64,000 nt of DNA, from positions 81,649 through 145,648 of the forward strand of contig JBKDKA010000138.1 in the NCBI GenBank assembly GCA_046345315.1, given 5' to 3'. Shown here piece by piece: positions 1-9,333 of the stretch (the first letter of the stretch is position 1; each line of letters opens with the position of its first letter). Source of the DNA: F1-80-MAGs062 sp046345315. GTDB lineage: Bacteria; Planctomycetota; Planctomycetia; Planctomycetales; Planctomycetaceae. Both the position numbers and the translations under genes were made by a program. The notes below the pieces were generated by a model. It searched no databases, had not been told where the DNA came from, and saw only the letters and a list, made by a program, of their open reading frames with translations.

Positions 1-67
1 AGGGCAGTGAGACAGATGCTCCGAGACCTCGAAGGATGGTTCGTCGAGCCAACGGTATTCGTGTCAT
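1..67 (-). CDS. DUF1552 protein, N-terminal fragment (runs off left edge)
   Basis: Reading leftward from an ATG at 65-67, 22 codons stay open to the window edge and give MTRIPLARRTILRGLGASV followed by SLP. This arginine-rich start followed by a Gly/Ala/Leu stretch is how planctomycete DUF1552 proteins begin, and it looks like a twin-arginine (RR) export signal. In planctomycetes a DUF1552 gene very commonly follows a DUF1592 gene on the same strand, which is the arrangement here (DUF1592 stop at 150, 82 bp upstream). The match rests on 22 residues plus context, so the family is an inference. Function of DUF1552 is not established. Confidence 0.6.
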   Translation of the reverse strand, partial: MTRIPLARRTILRGLGASVSLP

Positions 68-80
68 TTCCGGGATCCCC

Positions 81-119
81 CTGTTTAACCACAGTCTGTT
101 AAACCACATTCTGTTGACT
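81..119. repeat. imperfect 15-bp direct repeat
   Basis: Two adjacent 15-bp units (81-95 and 96-110), CTGTTTAACCACAGT and CTGTTAAACCACATT, differ at two positions. A third partial copy (CTGTTGACT) starts at 111. They lie in the gap between the DUF1592 stop and the DUF1552 start. No function can be assigned. Confidence 0.6.
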
Positions 120-133
120 GATCGGCAGCTATG

Positions 134-164
134 ATTGTTCAGTATGCAATTATTGTTCAGTATG
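134..164. repeat. 13-bp direct repeat at the end of the DUF1592 gene
   Basis: ATTGTTCAGTATG occurs at 134-146 and again at 152-164, 18 bp apart. The right copy encodes the last residues of the DUF1592 protein; the left copy lies just beyond its stop codon at 150-152. This looks like a small local duplication at the gene's 3' end. Confidence 0.65.
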
Positions 165-2648
165 AGTGACAGCTCGTCTCCGACGAAACGGTTCACTGTC
201 GACGACTGCAAGGATCAGCGACGAAAACCGATAATCATTCTGCTTCATGCGTTCCACGATCCGGTCCACGGCACAGCGGTCGTAGTATTCGATGCCTCTG
301 CCAAGCCCATACGTCAGCATTTTTTCTGCGAGGCATCTGGCAAACTCATCTCGATGAGCAGTCAGGATCGTACGCAGCTCCTGAGGACTGCGAAACGATT
401 CGCCCGATGGCAGGTCACCGGACGGATCAATGGCAAAGTTGCCGTCCATGGTCCTCCAGCTGCCGATTCCGTCAAAGTTTTCCAGACCGAAGCCCAGCGG
501 ATCCATCCGTTCATGGCAGGAAGCACATCCGGGCTTGGAACGATGAAGGACCATTCTTTCGCGGAGTGATCCGGTTGATGCCGCTCCCGGGCTCTCATCC
601 AGAAGTTCAACCATCGGCGGCGGTGGAGGCGGTGGAGTTCCGAGGATATTCTCGAGAATCCATTTACCACGCTTCACGGGCGACGTTCTGGTAGGATTTG
701 AAGTCACCGTGAGGATCGAACCGTGTGTCAGCACTCCACCTCGCGGCCCACCGGTCAGGCTCACTTTTCTCAGCGCATCGCCGGATACACCGTCAATTCC
801 ATAATGTCTGGCGAGCCGTTCATTGACGAATGTGTAGTCGGAATCGAGCAGTTCAAGAACACTCCGATCTTCATGGATCAGGTACTCGAAGCAGGCCTCC
901 GTCTCTCGAACCATCGAAGTTCGCAGACTTTCGTCATACAAAGGGAACGTTGCAGGATCGGGCTTGAGAATGCTCAGGTTTCGAAGCTGCAGCCACTGGC
1001 CGGCAAAATTTCTGACGAACACATCGCGCTTCGGATCGGCCAGCATTCTGCGAATCTGAGCCGCCATGACATCCGGATGCTGAAGCTTGTTCTGATCCGC
1101 CAGCGTGAAGAGCTCATCATCCGGCATTGTGCTCCAGAGAAAATACGACAACCTCGTTGCCAGCTCGTGAGCCGTGAGCTGCCGAATGGTCTCCTGCGAC
1201 TCGACAGGATTCTGCGTCTCCGCAAGCGATCCGCCCTGCCCCGAAGGTTCCTGCACACCGGTTTCAATCCGAAACAGGAACTGCGGCGAAATCAGCACCG
1301 CCGACAACGCGGTTCGGAGACTCCGAATGTAGCTTTCGCCTTCCGAACGTCTTACACGAAACAGATCGGTATAAGGCTCAACATCTGATGAATCAACAGG
1401 TCTCCGAAACGCCCGACGAATGAACTCTGAGAGGATGGCCGAAGCGCAGTCTTGTTCGTCTGCGGCGACACTACCAGCGGAATCTTCGGTCGCAGTCGGC
1501 GATGAGTTCGCAGTGGGATCTGAGTTCGCAGTCGGAATTGAGGTCGGCCGCCGAATCAGAATCAACTGTTCACTCAAAGTCGGCGTCAGATCGATCGGCC
1601 CCTGAAGATCGATGTACTCAAAATGAAACCTCGGCTCACCGACTTCAACGCCGTTTTTTGCCAGCTCCGCTTTTCGCTCTTCCGAAATTTCTTCCGGATC
1701 GCCACCTTCATTGATCAGCGCCACACTGATGGATCGCTTTCCTGCAGGCACTCGAATTCTGACCGGATACGTCTTCGTCTTCATATCCGTGAAGTCGAGC
1801 AGCGTCACGGGACTTCCGTCGACTCGAAGTTCAAGCTGAAACGGCTTTCGACACTTCGGAACCACAAGCCCGCGAACATTCGCGATGAATTCTGAATCAA
1901 CCGCCAGATCCAGTTCTGCTCGAAGTTCGCCCCCCGGAATAATGTGCCGAGCATACTTACCCTTCTCCGGCGCATCTCCGGGACCTGTCCAGAGCATCTC
2001 TCGAGACAGGAACCGCCGAACCGGGCCATTGGCGATTTCGCCTTCTCGCAGCGCAACATCCATGACTTTCTCAGCAGCCGCCAGATACTTTTCAAACAGG
2101 ACCGGAGGCAGGGAGAGCACATCGCCGATGTGGTCAAAACCGTACCCGATATCGTCCGCCGGAAAATCATCGGCCAGTGGAAGCTCGACGCCGGTAAGAT
2201 CGCGGACCGTGTTGTTATATTCGAGGCGATTCAGGCGGCGTATTGTTACTCGCCCCGGATCGGCAGGTTTGCTGCAGTCAACATGACTGAACAGGTCCGA
2301 TGCGGCTTTCAGCAGACCTTCACGTTCCTTTGCAGATGGCTGAGGTTCATCTTTCGGCGGCATCTCGGAAGCACGCACCATGCGGAGAATCGTTTCCCAC
2401 CGCGAACGATTTCGAAGCAAAGTCACTTCGTCGGTGAACACCGTGAGATCAAGCCCCGCCTGAGCATCCGTCGCATTGTGGCACGAAACGCAGTATTTCG
2501 TCAGCACCGGGACGATCGTTGAATGCACCGCATCAGGCTTCGGAGAAGGTGCAGGAGAAACAGCAGACTCCTCGGATCGAGCAGAGGGAAAGGTGAGGCT
2601 GAAAAAAATCAGCAGAGCTTTCACAACGGCATGTTGATTCGGGAGCAT
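150..2648 (-). CDS. DUF1592-family planctomycete cytochrome (DUF1587/1595/1592/1588/1585)
   Basis: Large secreted c-type cytochrome-like protein of about 832 residues. After a short hydrophobic signal segment (residues ~8-25) comes a heme motif CVSCH (~53-57). Further on are the NRLEYNNTVRDL segment of DUF1587, the FLWSTMPDDEL region of DUF1592, the repetitive PPPPPPP linker, and the CASCHERMDPLGFGLENFD signature of DUF1588. This is the standard planctomycete architecture. An ATG at 2657 is in frame, but AGGA abuts it directly; the ATG at 2648 has AGGA about 9 nt upstream and is preferred. The linker before DUF1595/1592 holds a small repeat-derived Pro/Thr/Ala/Asn stretch (near 1490-1550). 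The protein is probably exported and heme-bearing; its substrate is unknown. It pairs with DUF1552 downstream. Confidence 0.9.
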   Translation of the reverse strand: MLPNQHAVVKALLIFFSLTFPSARSEESAVSPAPSPKPDAVHSTIVPVLTKYCVSCHNATDAQAGLDLTVFTDEVTLLRNRSRWETILRMVRASEMPPKDEPQPSAKEREGLLKAASDLFSHVDCSKPADPGRVTIRRLNRLEYNNTVRDLTGVELPLADDFPADDIGYGFDHIGDVLSLPPVLFEKYLAAAEKVMDVALREGEIANGPVRRFLSREMLWTGPGDAPEKGKYARHIIPGGELRAELDLAVDSEFIANVRGLVVPKCRKPFQLELRVDGSPVTLLDFTDMKTKTYPVRIRVPAGKRSISVALINEGGDPEEISEERKAELAKNGVEVGEPRFHFEYIDLQGPIDLTPTLSEQLILIRRPTSIPTANSDPTANSSPTATEDSAGSVAADEQDCASAILSEFIRRAFRRPVDSSDVEPYTDLFRVRRSEGESYIRSLRTALSAVLISPQFLFRIETGVQEPSGQGGSLAETQNPVESQETIRQLTAHELATRLSYFLWSTMPDDELFTLADQNKLQHPDVMAAQIRRMLADPKRDVFVRNFAGQWLQLRNLSILKPDPATFPLYDESLRTSMVRETEACFEYLIHEDRSVLELLDSDYTFVNERLARHYGIDGVSGDALRKVSLTGGPRGGVLTHGSILTVTSNPTRTSPVKRGKWILENILGTPPPPPPPMVELLDESPGAASTGSLRERMVLHRSKPGCASCHERMDPLGFGLENFDGIGSWRTMDGNFAIDPSGDLPSGESFRSPQELRTILTAHRDEFARCLAEKMLTYGLGRGIEYYDRCAVDRIVERMKQNDYRFSSLILAVVDSEPFRRRRAVTHTEQ

Positions 2649-3085
2649 CGCAGACATTCCTGTGGGAGAACCGGAGAAGCTGACGAAAGCTTGCGACCGG
2701 TTCGCGGAACTGCAGGGCGGGACCGCCAGTATAACTCCGAAATCAACACCACAAAACTCAAACTGGGCGTCTGAACAGATTCGGAAGAATCCGGCAGTTT
2801 TTTATTCGAACCTCCGGTCAGATGTGGAATTCCCTCTGAACGGGTCATCTGAGTCCGGGGGCAACGATTGTTTCTGAAAACACATTTTTCGACAAAAACC
2901 CGTTTGCAGGTCCTCTCTCGGAAAGCGTATGACTCTCAGAGTGACCCTTCGCGCGATGAAAGTGTCCGAATATTCACTGAACCAGGGCTGTTTCTTTTCG
3001 GCATTCAGAGCGTTAATGCGAGGCGGAATCGACTCTGCCCACGATACTCGGCTGACCTCAGCATTCTCGGAACGGAGCAAATTAC
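2649..3085. other. divergent intergenic region, 437 bp
   Basis: This region lies between the leftward DUF1592 gene and the rightward ABC exporter. On the minus strand TATACT (2728-2733) could be a -10 box about 75 nt before the DUF1592 start, with only a poor -35 (TTTTGT) 17 nt upstream. I see no convincing plus-strand promoter and no credible small gene. Open frames here have no recognisable protein features. Confidence 0.3.
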
Positions 3086-3880
3086 GTGATTGAGGTGCAG
3101 GAGCTCACTCGGATTTTCGGTGATGGGCCCGACGCGGTGACCGCCGTCGACCACCTCAGCTTTTGCGTCTCCCCCGGCGAAGTCTACGGGCTGCTGGGTG
3201 CCAACGGTGCAGGAAAGACAACAACACTCCGGATGATTCTGGGATTACTGAAACCCACGAGTGGAGATGTGGACATTCTCGGACAGAGAGTTTCACAGCA
3301 TCCGGATGGCGTTAAGCGACAGATCGGCCTTGTGTCCGCCAGTGCCGGTCTTTACCAATGGCTGACGCCACGAGAGATTCTGGAATTCTTCGCAGGTGCG
3401 TTTGGTCTGAGTGACGCGGAAGCAGATGCTCAGGTCAGGAAGCTCGTGGATCTGATGGACCTCCATCGTTTTCTGGATCGAAGATGCGCGAATCTGAGTA
3501 CCGGACAGAAACAGCGAGTCAACCTGGCTCGAGCACTTGTTCACGACCCTCCTGTGGTGCTGCTGGACGAGCCGACTCGTGGTCTGGATGTGGTTGGATC
3601 ACAGGTCGTTTTTGACTTTGTTGCAACACTTCGCCAATCGAAGAAATCGATCGTCGTCTGCACGCATCAACTGGATGAAGCGGAACGGCTCTGTGATCGT
3701 TTCGGACTTCTGCATCGCGGCAGACTCCGACACGAAGGCACACTGAGTCAGCTCCGGACGGCCACGGGCAAACAGACGATCGTCGAGATGTTTGTCGACA
3801 TGCTGAAGTCATCGCCCCGGGAAACCGTCAATGCTGCCGGAACCTCAGAGCACCATCCTGCGATCGAGGTCACAAGATGA
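3086..3880 (+). CDS. ABC transporter ATP-binding protein (NatA-like)
   Basis: A 264-residue cytoplasmic ATPase subunit. Walker A GANGAGKTT is at ~38-46, signature LSTGQKQRV at ~137, Walker B VVLLDEPT at ~157-163 (catalytic Glu 162) and the H-loop histidine at ~194 (VCTHQL). The start is GTG at 3086 with GGAG about 9 nt upstream. The stop overlaps the next start by 4 bp (ATGA at 3877-3880), so it is translationally coupled to the membrane subunit. It resembles the NatA type that pairs with ABC-2 permeases and exports ions or small molecules; the true substrate is not visible. An ATP-powered exporter is certain; calling it a Na+ exporter would be over-interpretation. Confidence 0.92.
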   Translation: MIEVQELTRIFGDGPDAVTAVDHLSFCVSPGEVYGLLGANGAGKTTTLRMILGLLKPTSGDVDILGQRVSQHPDGVKRQIGLVSASAGLYQWLTPREILEFFAGAFGLSDAEADAQVRKLVDLMDLHRFLDRRCANLSTGQKQRVNLARALVHDPPVVLLDEPTRGLDVVGSQVVFDFVATLRQSKKSIVVCTHQLDEAERLCDRFGLLHRGRLRHEGTLSQLRTATGKQTIVEMFVDMLKSSPRETVNAAGTSEHHPAIEVTR

Positions 3881-6096
3881 ACATGTTTTCCGACGACCGA
3901 ACAAAGACGGAATCACCAGACGCCTTCTCACGGCCTCACAATTCTCTGTTCCGCCGTTCTTTTCTTCTGACACAGAAAGAGCTGAGAGAAACACTTCGTG
4001 ACCGAAGGACCATCATTACCCTTCTGGTGATGCCGCTGCTGCTGTATCCCTTGATGGGAATGGTGTTTCGCTTCATGGCGATCAGTCAGTTGCGGTCTGA
4101 CAGTCGTCCGGAGTTCTCAATCGTCGTCGGCAGTGAATCGGAGGCAATCTGGCTCAACAGCGTTCTCAAAGCAGGCGGCCAGATGCTGCACCAGAGTGTT
4201 CGAAATTCCGGCGATGAGACCGAATCTTCACAGGAACGACAACGCCCGAGATTTCGGATGATGACTCCGGAGAATCCGACGGCGTCGAATATTTCGGAGA
4301 TTGTAAGGAGTCTAAACGCTGACATTGGTCTGAAGATCACGTCAGACTCCAGCGACCAGCGCTCAACGGAGCTCGCCCCGTCAGATGTCGAAGTGATATC
4401 CTGTTCAGATTCGCAGTCGAGTCGCGAAGCTTTGCGATCTCTTGAAGAAATTCTGGTGGCAGCCAATCTGAATTTTGCCTCCAGCAGACTGCTCTACCAT
4501 GATCCTGCGGCTCATCTTCCGGTCAGGGTCACTCAGACATTCGTCCGTTCGGGAGAAAAGTCTCGCGGACTTCTGGGCATGATTCCTCTGATCCTCCTTC
4601 TGATGACAGTCACAGGAGGAGTCTATCCGGCCATTGATCTGACGGCGGGAGAGCGAGAACGCGACACTCTGGAAACGCTGATTTCTCTGCCCGTTCCGCG
4701 CGTCCATCTTCTGCTCGCGAAGTTCGTGGCCGTCCTCAGTGTGACGATGCTCACTGGTCTGGTGAATCTGACAGCGATGACCGCCACTGTCTTCGCTCTT
4801 CGAATGGAAACTCAGTTGTTCGGTGCCGGGGGCATGACGATTCGGCTGGCGATTTCGCTCGCGGGAATTCTCGCCATCTTCGGATTGTTTTACTCGTCAG
4901 TGCTTCTCGCCATCACAAGTTCATCACGCAGCTTCAAGGAAGCCCAGACCTACCTGATTCCACTGATGCTGATGTCACTTGGCCCGGGATTGTCGGTGCT
5001 GATGCCAGGCTGGCATCTCGAGGGCATCGCGACCGTCATCCCGGTTGTGAATATGCTATTGCTGGCACGAGAAGTCTTTGAGCGAACCGCGACTGCTGGT
5101 CCGGCACTGCTGGCAGTGACCTCCACAGTGATTTACGCGGCGATTGCGCTGTGGTTTGCTGCAAGGGTTTTCGGTGCCGACGCTGTGGCAACTGGAAGTC
5201 GTGGCTCGTGGTCGGATCTGTTTCGCCGGAAGACGACCCGATCCCGACGACTGGAACCAGGCGCCGCAATATGGACTCTGGTTCTGATGTTTCCTCTGTA
5301 CTTCTTCGCCAGCGCTGTGCTCTCAAGAACGGCAGAATCCGGAATCGAGGTTCGTCTGATTGCTTCCGGTGTTCTGACATTGATTCTGTTTGGTGCCCTT
5401 CCGATGGGAGTACTGCTCTGGAAAAGAACGACGCTTCAGTCCGGACTTCAGCTGTTCAGGTTCTCGGGAAAACTCTGGCCTGCAGTGATTCTGACGGGAC
5501 TCTCTGTCTGGCCGCTGGTTTACGAACTTGTCCTGCTGACCCAGAAACTCAGTGTCCTTCGGATCGATGAAGAACGTCTCCGGCAGGCCTCTGAATTCCT
5601 TGAAAAGTGGATGAACGTGCCACTGCCATTGATGGTGCTAACACTGGGAATTCTTCCCGGAGTATTCGAGGAATTGTTTTTTCGGGGATTCCTGCTCGGA
5701 TCACTCAGGCATCACCTTCGACGATCGCATGCTATTCTCCTGTGTGGACTGCTGTTCGGAGTGTTTCATGTCATCGCATCTGAGGGCGTCACTCCGGAAC
5801 GACTCATTCCGAGCGCCACGCTGGGGATCCTTCTTTCATGGATCGCAATGCAAACCGGCAGTGTGCTTCCGGGCATGGTGCTGCATGTCCTCCACAACTC
5901 CACGCTTCTGACCATGTCTCGGTTTCGCGATGAGCTGGCGGGCATGACCGTTGGAAATCTGCAGCAGGAGCATCTTCCTGCCTCCTGGATAATCGTTTCA
6001 GCGACTGTGCTTCTCTGCAGTATGCTCTGGATTCACTGGGTGGCTTCAAAGAGCAGAGACGGGGAAACTTCGCGGAATCCAGGTGCGTCAGCCTGA
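3877..6096 (+). CDS. ABC-2 permease (NatB-like) fused to CPBP intramembrane protease
   Basis: A two-domain polytopic protein of 739 residues. The first part has a basic N-terminus, a first membrane helix near residues 43-65, a large extracytoplasmic loop (~70-225) and a further group of helices that includes LTAGERERDTLETLISLPV, typical of ABC-2 permeases of the NatB kind. The last third is a CPBP/CAAX-like intramembrane protease: EELFFRG at ~598-604 (EExxxR motif), FGVFHVI with His ~631, and HVLHN with His ~673. All expected catalytic residues are present. It is coupled to the ATPase gene by an ATGA overlap. The fusion suggests that export and membrane-embedded proteolysis act on the same substrate, but this is inference. 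The 3' end overlaps the convergent gene by 64 bp. Confidence 0.88.
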   Translation: MNMFSDDRTKTESPDAFSRPHNSLFRRSFLLTQKELRETLRDRRTIITLLVMPLLLYPLMGMVFRFMAISQLRSDSRPEFSIVVGSESEAIWLNSVLKAGGQMLHQSVRNSGDETESSQERQRPRFRMMTPENPTASNISEIVRSLNADIGLKITSDSSDQRSTELAPSDVEVISCSDSQSSREALRSLEEILVAANLNFASSRLLYHDPAAHLPVRVTQTFVRSGEKSRGLLGMIPLILLLMTVTGGVYPAIDLTAGERERDTLETLISLPVPRVHLLLAKFVAVLSVTMLTGLVNLTAMTATVFALRMETQLFGAGGMTIRLAISLAGILAIFGLFYSSVLLAITSSSRSFKEAQTYLIPLMLMSLGPGLSVLMPGWHLEGIATVIPVVNMLLLAREVFERTATAGPALLAVTSTVIYAAIALWFAARVFGADAVATGSRGSWSDLFRRKTTRSRRLEPGAAIWTLVLMFPLYFFASAVLSRTAESGIEVRLIASGVLTLILFGALPMGVLLWKRTTLQSGLQLFRFSGKLWPAVILTGLSVWPLVYELVLLTQKLSVLRIDEERLRQASEFLEKWMNVPLPLMVLTLGILPGVFEELFFRGFLLGSLRHHLRRSHAILLCGLLFGVFHVIASEGVTPERLIPSATLGILLSWIAMQTGSVLPGMVLHVLHNSTLLTMSRFRDELAGMTVGNLQQEHLPASWIIVSATVLLCSMLWIHWVASKSRDGETSRNPGASA

Positions 6097-7781
6097 GGCA
6101 CAGTCAGAAACACCGCTGCAGTGCTGTCCGCATAAACAAGTCGCCAGAATGGTTCACTGCGATCTCCATTGATCGGAGGCAGACCAGTATTCGCAGAGAT
6201 GAGTGGCGCTGACTGACGAATTGACGTCGCATCCAGAATGACCACCGGCATTTCGCCCTCGTCAGGATTGATGATCTTTTCCCAGCCGGGCCTGCCCCCG
6301 AAAACACCCGCCTGAACGAGATCGAATTTTTCAAATGTCTTTCGGCTGCACACTTCGAGTCTGGGATCCATGAAAACTTTACGGTCGGGACCGTTGTGAT
6401 AGATGTAGGTTCCGGCCAGACCAATATGAGTGATGAAGGCTCGCCTCGGCATACCGTCTCTGGCACAAAACTTCATTGCTTCGTGTCCGAACCAGTGCGT
6501 CGCCTCCCCGAACCCGAACACTTTCCATTTCTCAACAAGCAGCCCCCATTCTCCACTGACAAAAAAAATGCACTGGAGAACAAGACCAATCGCAACCAAC
6601 CGGCGTCTGAAAACAGAAGACATTCGGCTACCAGCCACCGAGACGACTGCTTTCCTGAGAATCTCTTCCTCATTCCCGCACGCCATCACGGCAGCGACGA
6701 TCGCAAACACGCCGGTGTTTCGGGTTGCAACCCATGCCAGGTGAGAGAATCCGACAAACAACACCAATCGATAGATTCGCAGTGTCCTGTTTCGAATCGC
6801 GCGAACGAAAGTGACACAACCAATCACGAACAGAACGACCTCCGCCGTGAAGTACAGATTAATGCAGGCCGCGATGATTCCGGGGACCAGTCCGTATCTC
6901 TGTACGAGGCTGCTCAGAAACATCAGTGGCGGACGAAATTCACCGATTCGAACGCTGTAAAAGTCTTTCTCGACGGAGAACTTCTGGTACAGCACAAAGG
7001 GAAACTTCAGACCTTCGATCGTGTAAGGATTCAGAAGCAGACAAGCCAGCATCAGAACAGAGATCCACGCTGCCGTGCGCAGAGTCAGACCGGGATAACT
7101 CTCCGTCTGAGAAGTGATCGTAGCATATCGGGACGCCGCTTGCCGGCAGCACAACTCAAAGACCACTGCCGCCCAGACGACGATGCCGAGAATATACAAC
7201 GCGTGGAAATTCACCCAGCAAAGGCAGAGAAGCGGCCAGAGCCAACGACGCCTGCAGATCAGGCTCGGCCGTTCTGCAAGATAAAGCGCGGTCGCCAGAA
7301 AGAGCATGGTCATCATTTCAGGACGCTCATTGGCTCGTCCCGTGATGGCCACGATGGCAGGAAACCAGATCACCGCTCGTCTGGTAACGGAGAGACGACT
7401 GCCCGTGGCTTTCCAGCCGATGAAGACAGCGGCGGTGTACAGCAGTGCCTTTCCGATGATGACACCGTTGACGCCGAATGTGCGGTGAATGAAGACGATC
7501 AGGATCTGAAATCCCCAGTGCATGTCGATCCATGGCTGACTGGAATCCATGTAAGTGAAACAGTCTTTGAACGGGACCATCCCTCGTTCAAGGATGAGTT
7601 CTCCCGTTCGAAGATGCCACCAGAAATCAAGATCCCTCAGCGGGAAGCAGCACATCACAAATGTCACGATAAACAGCAGAATCGGGATCATTCGGTCAGG
7701 TCGTTCGTCAAATGACGGACTGAACGCCGAATCACCGGCCTTTTCTCTTCTGGACTTTGATCCCCGTGTGACGCGTGACAT
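6033..7781 (-). CDS. polytopic membrane protein, putative glycosyltransferase-like
   Basis: A 582-residue protein with a basic N-terminal tail, about ten hydrophobic segments and a soluble C-terminal portion from roughly residue 425. A DLDFWWHLRTGELIL segment follows the first helix and WIDMHWGFQ comes shortly after. This Asp- and Trp-rich first loop recalls membrane glycosyltransferases of the GT39/PMT kind that use lipid-linked sugars, but I do not see a signature that settles it. The ATG at 7781 is used. Its last 64 bp overlap the 3' end of the permease gene on the opposite strand, and both reading frames are intact there. Treat it as a conserved membrane protein of unknown function. Confidence 0.7.
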   Translation of the reverse strand: MSRVTRGSKSRREKAGDSAFSPSFDERPDRMIPILLFIVTFVMCCFPLRDLDFWWHLRTGELILERGMVPFKDCFTYMDSSQPWIDMHWGFQILIVFIHRTFGVNGVIIGKALLYTAAVFIGWKATGSRLSVTRRAVIWFPAIVAITGRANERPEMMTMLFLATALYLAERPSLICRRRWLWPLLCLCWVNFHALYILGIVVWAAVVFELCCRQAASRYATITSQTESYPGLTLRTAAWISVLMLACLLLNPYTIEGLKFPFVLYQKFSVEKDFYSVRIGEFRPPLMFLSSLVQRYGLVPGIIAACINLYFTAEVVLFVIGCVTFVRAIRNRTLRIYRLVLFVGFSHLAWVATRNTGVFAIVAAVMACGNEEEILRKAVVSVAGSRMSSVFRRRLVAIGLVLQCIFFVSGEWGLLVEKWKVFGFGEATHWFGHEAMKFCARDGMPRRAFITHIGLAGTYIYHNGPDRKVFMDPRLEVCSRKTFEKFDLVQAGVFGGRPGWEKIINPDEGEMPVVILDATSIRQSAPLISANTGLPPINGDRSEPFWRLVYADSTAAVFLTVPQADAPGFREVSPSLLFEATQ

Positions 7782-7862
7782 AGGTTCTCTGAAAAGCGCT
7801 ACAATAAAGATTTCTGAGGTCAGAGTTTCTTTTTGACGGAACGCCGCATCACTGTGGAGGGT

Positions 7863-9110
7863 TCAGTCAATTACGATTGCAGCAGCACATGCCGTCATGC
7901 AGCAGGCAATAGTTCCTCCGATCATGGCTCGAAGCCCAAGTCTGGACAATTCCGTCCGACGCTCCGGGATCAGTCCACCGATTCCTCCGACCTGAATTCC
8001 GATCGAAGCAAAATTGGAAAACCCGCAGAGAGCATAAGTCATGATCGCCGCGGACCTCGGCGCAAACGCCACCGAAATCTGATCCGGCTTCATCCATTCC
8101 GCCATCTTCTGATAAGCAATCAGCTCATTGGCGACCATCTTGATTCCGAGCAGTTCGCCGGCGGCGCCACAGTCTTTCCATTCAATGCCCATGAGCCATG
8201 CCAGCGGTGCGAAGACGACTCCGAAGATTCTCGCCATGGTCCAGGGTTCCGAATTTTTCATGTGGAGCAGTTTCGTCATGACAAAGCCGGAAACCTCCTG
8301 CAGGCAGAAATCCAGAAGAGCAATCAGTGCAAGAAAAGCGATCATCATCGCCGCAACATTGAGAGCGAGTTTCAGGCCGTCTGCCGCACCCGACGTTGCC
8401 GCATCGACCAGATTGATCGTCGTCCTCGGCATCTCGTGGCGGCAGGTACCAAGTGTCGCGGGCGTTTCTGATTCGGGCTGCATGACTTTGGCGATGAGCA
8501 GTCCGGCGGGCGCCGAGATCACAGATGCTGTCACCAGATGCCCGGCATCGATTCCAAAGCCGATGTACACGGCAAGAACGCCGCCAGCCACTGTCGCAAA
8601 TCCGCCAATCATAACGGCCATGAGCTCGGAACGAGTCATTCCGGGCAGGTATGGCAGCACAACCAGCGGAGCCTCCGTCTGGCCAACAAAAATGTTCGCC
8701 GCAGCCGAAAGGCTCTCAGCACCGGAAGTTCCCAGCGTCACCTGCATGACACGTGCCAGAAGTCGAACGATCAGAGGCATGATTCCGAGATGATACAGGA
8801 CGCTCATCAGTGATGAAAAAAAGATGATTGTCGGAAGAACGCGAAACGCAAAGTAAAAGTCTCGAAATTTTTCACCAAAGACAAAAGCACAGCCGACATC
8901 CACAAAACTCAGCAGCTTCGTGAAAACGTCACCGATACCAGAGAAGAACCACTTCCCCTGAGGTGTCCCCAGAATCAGGGCTGCAATTGCGATCTGAAGC
9001 AGAGTTCCGATTATTGCCGTACGCCACGGAAAGAGTCTTCGGTCGGAACTCAACAGCCACGCCAGAAAGATCATGACTGCAAGTCCGAAGACGGCAACAA
9101 GGCGATGCAT
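7863..9110 (-). CDS. concentrative nucleoside transporter (CNT/NupC family)
   Basis: A 415-residue inner-membrane symporter for nucleoside uptake. Family landmarks are GQTEAPLVVLPYLPGMT (the core GQTEAP region that binds nucleoside), GGFATVAGGVLAVYIGFG in the next helix and CGFSNFASIGIQVGGIGGL near the C-terminus. Length is normal for bacterial CNT proteins. The start ATG at 9110 has AGGAG about 10 nt upstream. It is followed at its 3' end by a short spacer to the membrane protein gene, both leftward. Ion coupling (H+ or Na+) and base preference cannot be read with confidence. Confidence 0.93.
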   Translation of the reverse strand: MHRLVAVFGLAVMIFLAWLLSSDRRLFPWRTAIIGTLLQIAIAALILGTPQGKWFFSGIGDVFTKLLSFVDVGCAFVFGEKFRDFYFAFRVLPTIIFFSSLMSVLYHLGIMPLIVRLLARVMQVTLGTSGAESLSAAANIFVGQTEAPLVVLPYLPGMTRSELMAVMIGGFATVAGGVLAVYIGFGIDAGHLVTASVISAPAGLLIAKVMQPESETPATLGTCRHEMPRTTINLVDAATSGAADGLKLALNVAAMMIAFLALIALLDFCLQEVSGFVMTKLLHMKNSEPWTMARIFGVVFAPLAWLMGIEWKDCGAAGELLGIKMVANELIAYQKMAEWMKPDQISVAFAPRSAAIMTYALCGFSNFASIGIQVGGIGGLIPERRTELSRLGLRAMIGGTIACCMTACAAAIVID

Positions 9111-9333
9111 ATCCGGTGGCTCCTGATTTCAGAGTTTCTGCATGCCCGAGGGCAATCTCCCCGATAACATGGTTCCGGGGCTGTGATGATTTTCCGGAGT
9201 TTGGAATCTCGTTAGTATTGCAGGTCCCGCCATGAATTCATCCGTCCTGCGGAATGCAGAGACTGTATTTCAAAGGTGATTCTGAAGATCAGATTCCGAG
9301 AGATCATTCGGAAACAGCAGAAGGAATGTCCAC

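Noticed and set aside
723..1388. 221-codon plus-strand open frame
   Set aside because: Antisense to the DUF1592 gene, which has clear family motifs; no independent support.
6396..7715. 439-codon plus-strand open frame
   Set aside because: It lies fully antisense to the membrane protein gene (6033-7781). Its translation is very hydrophilic, His/Gln/Asp-rich and without motif, as expected from reading a hydrophobic gene backwards.
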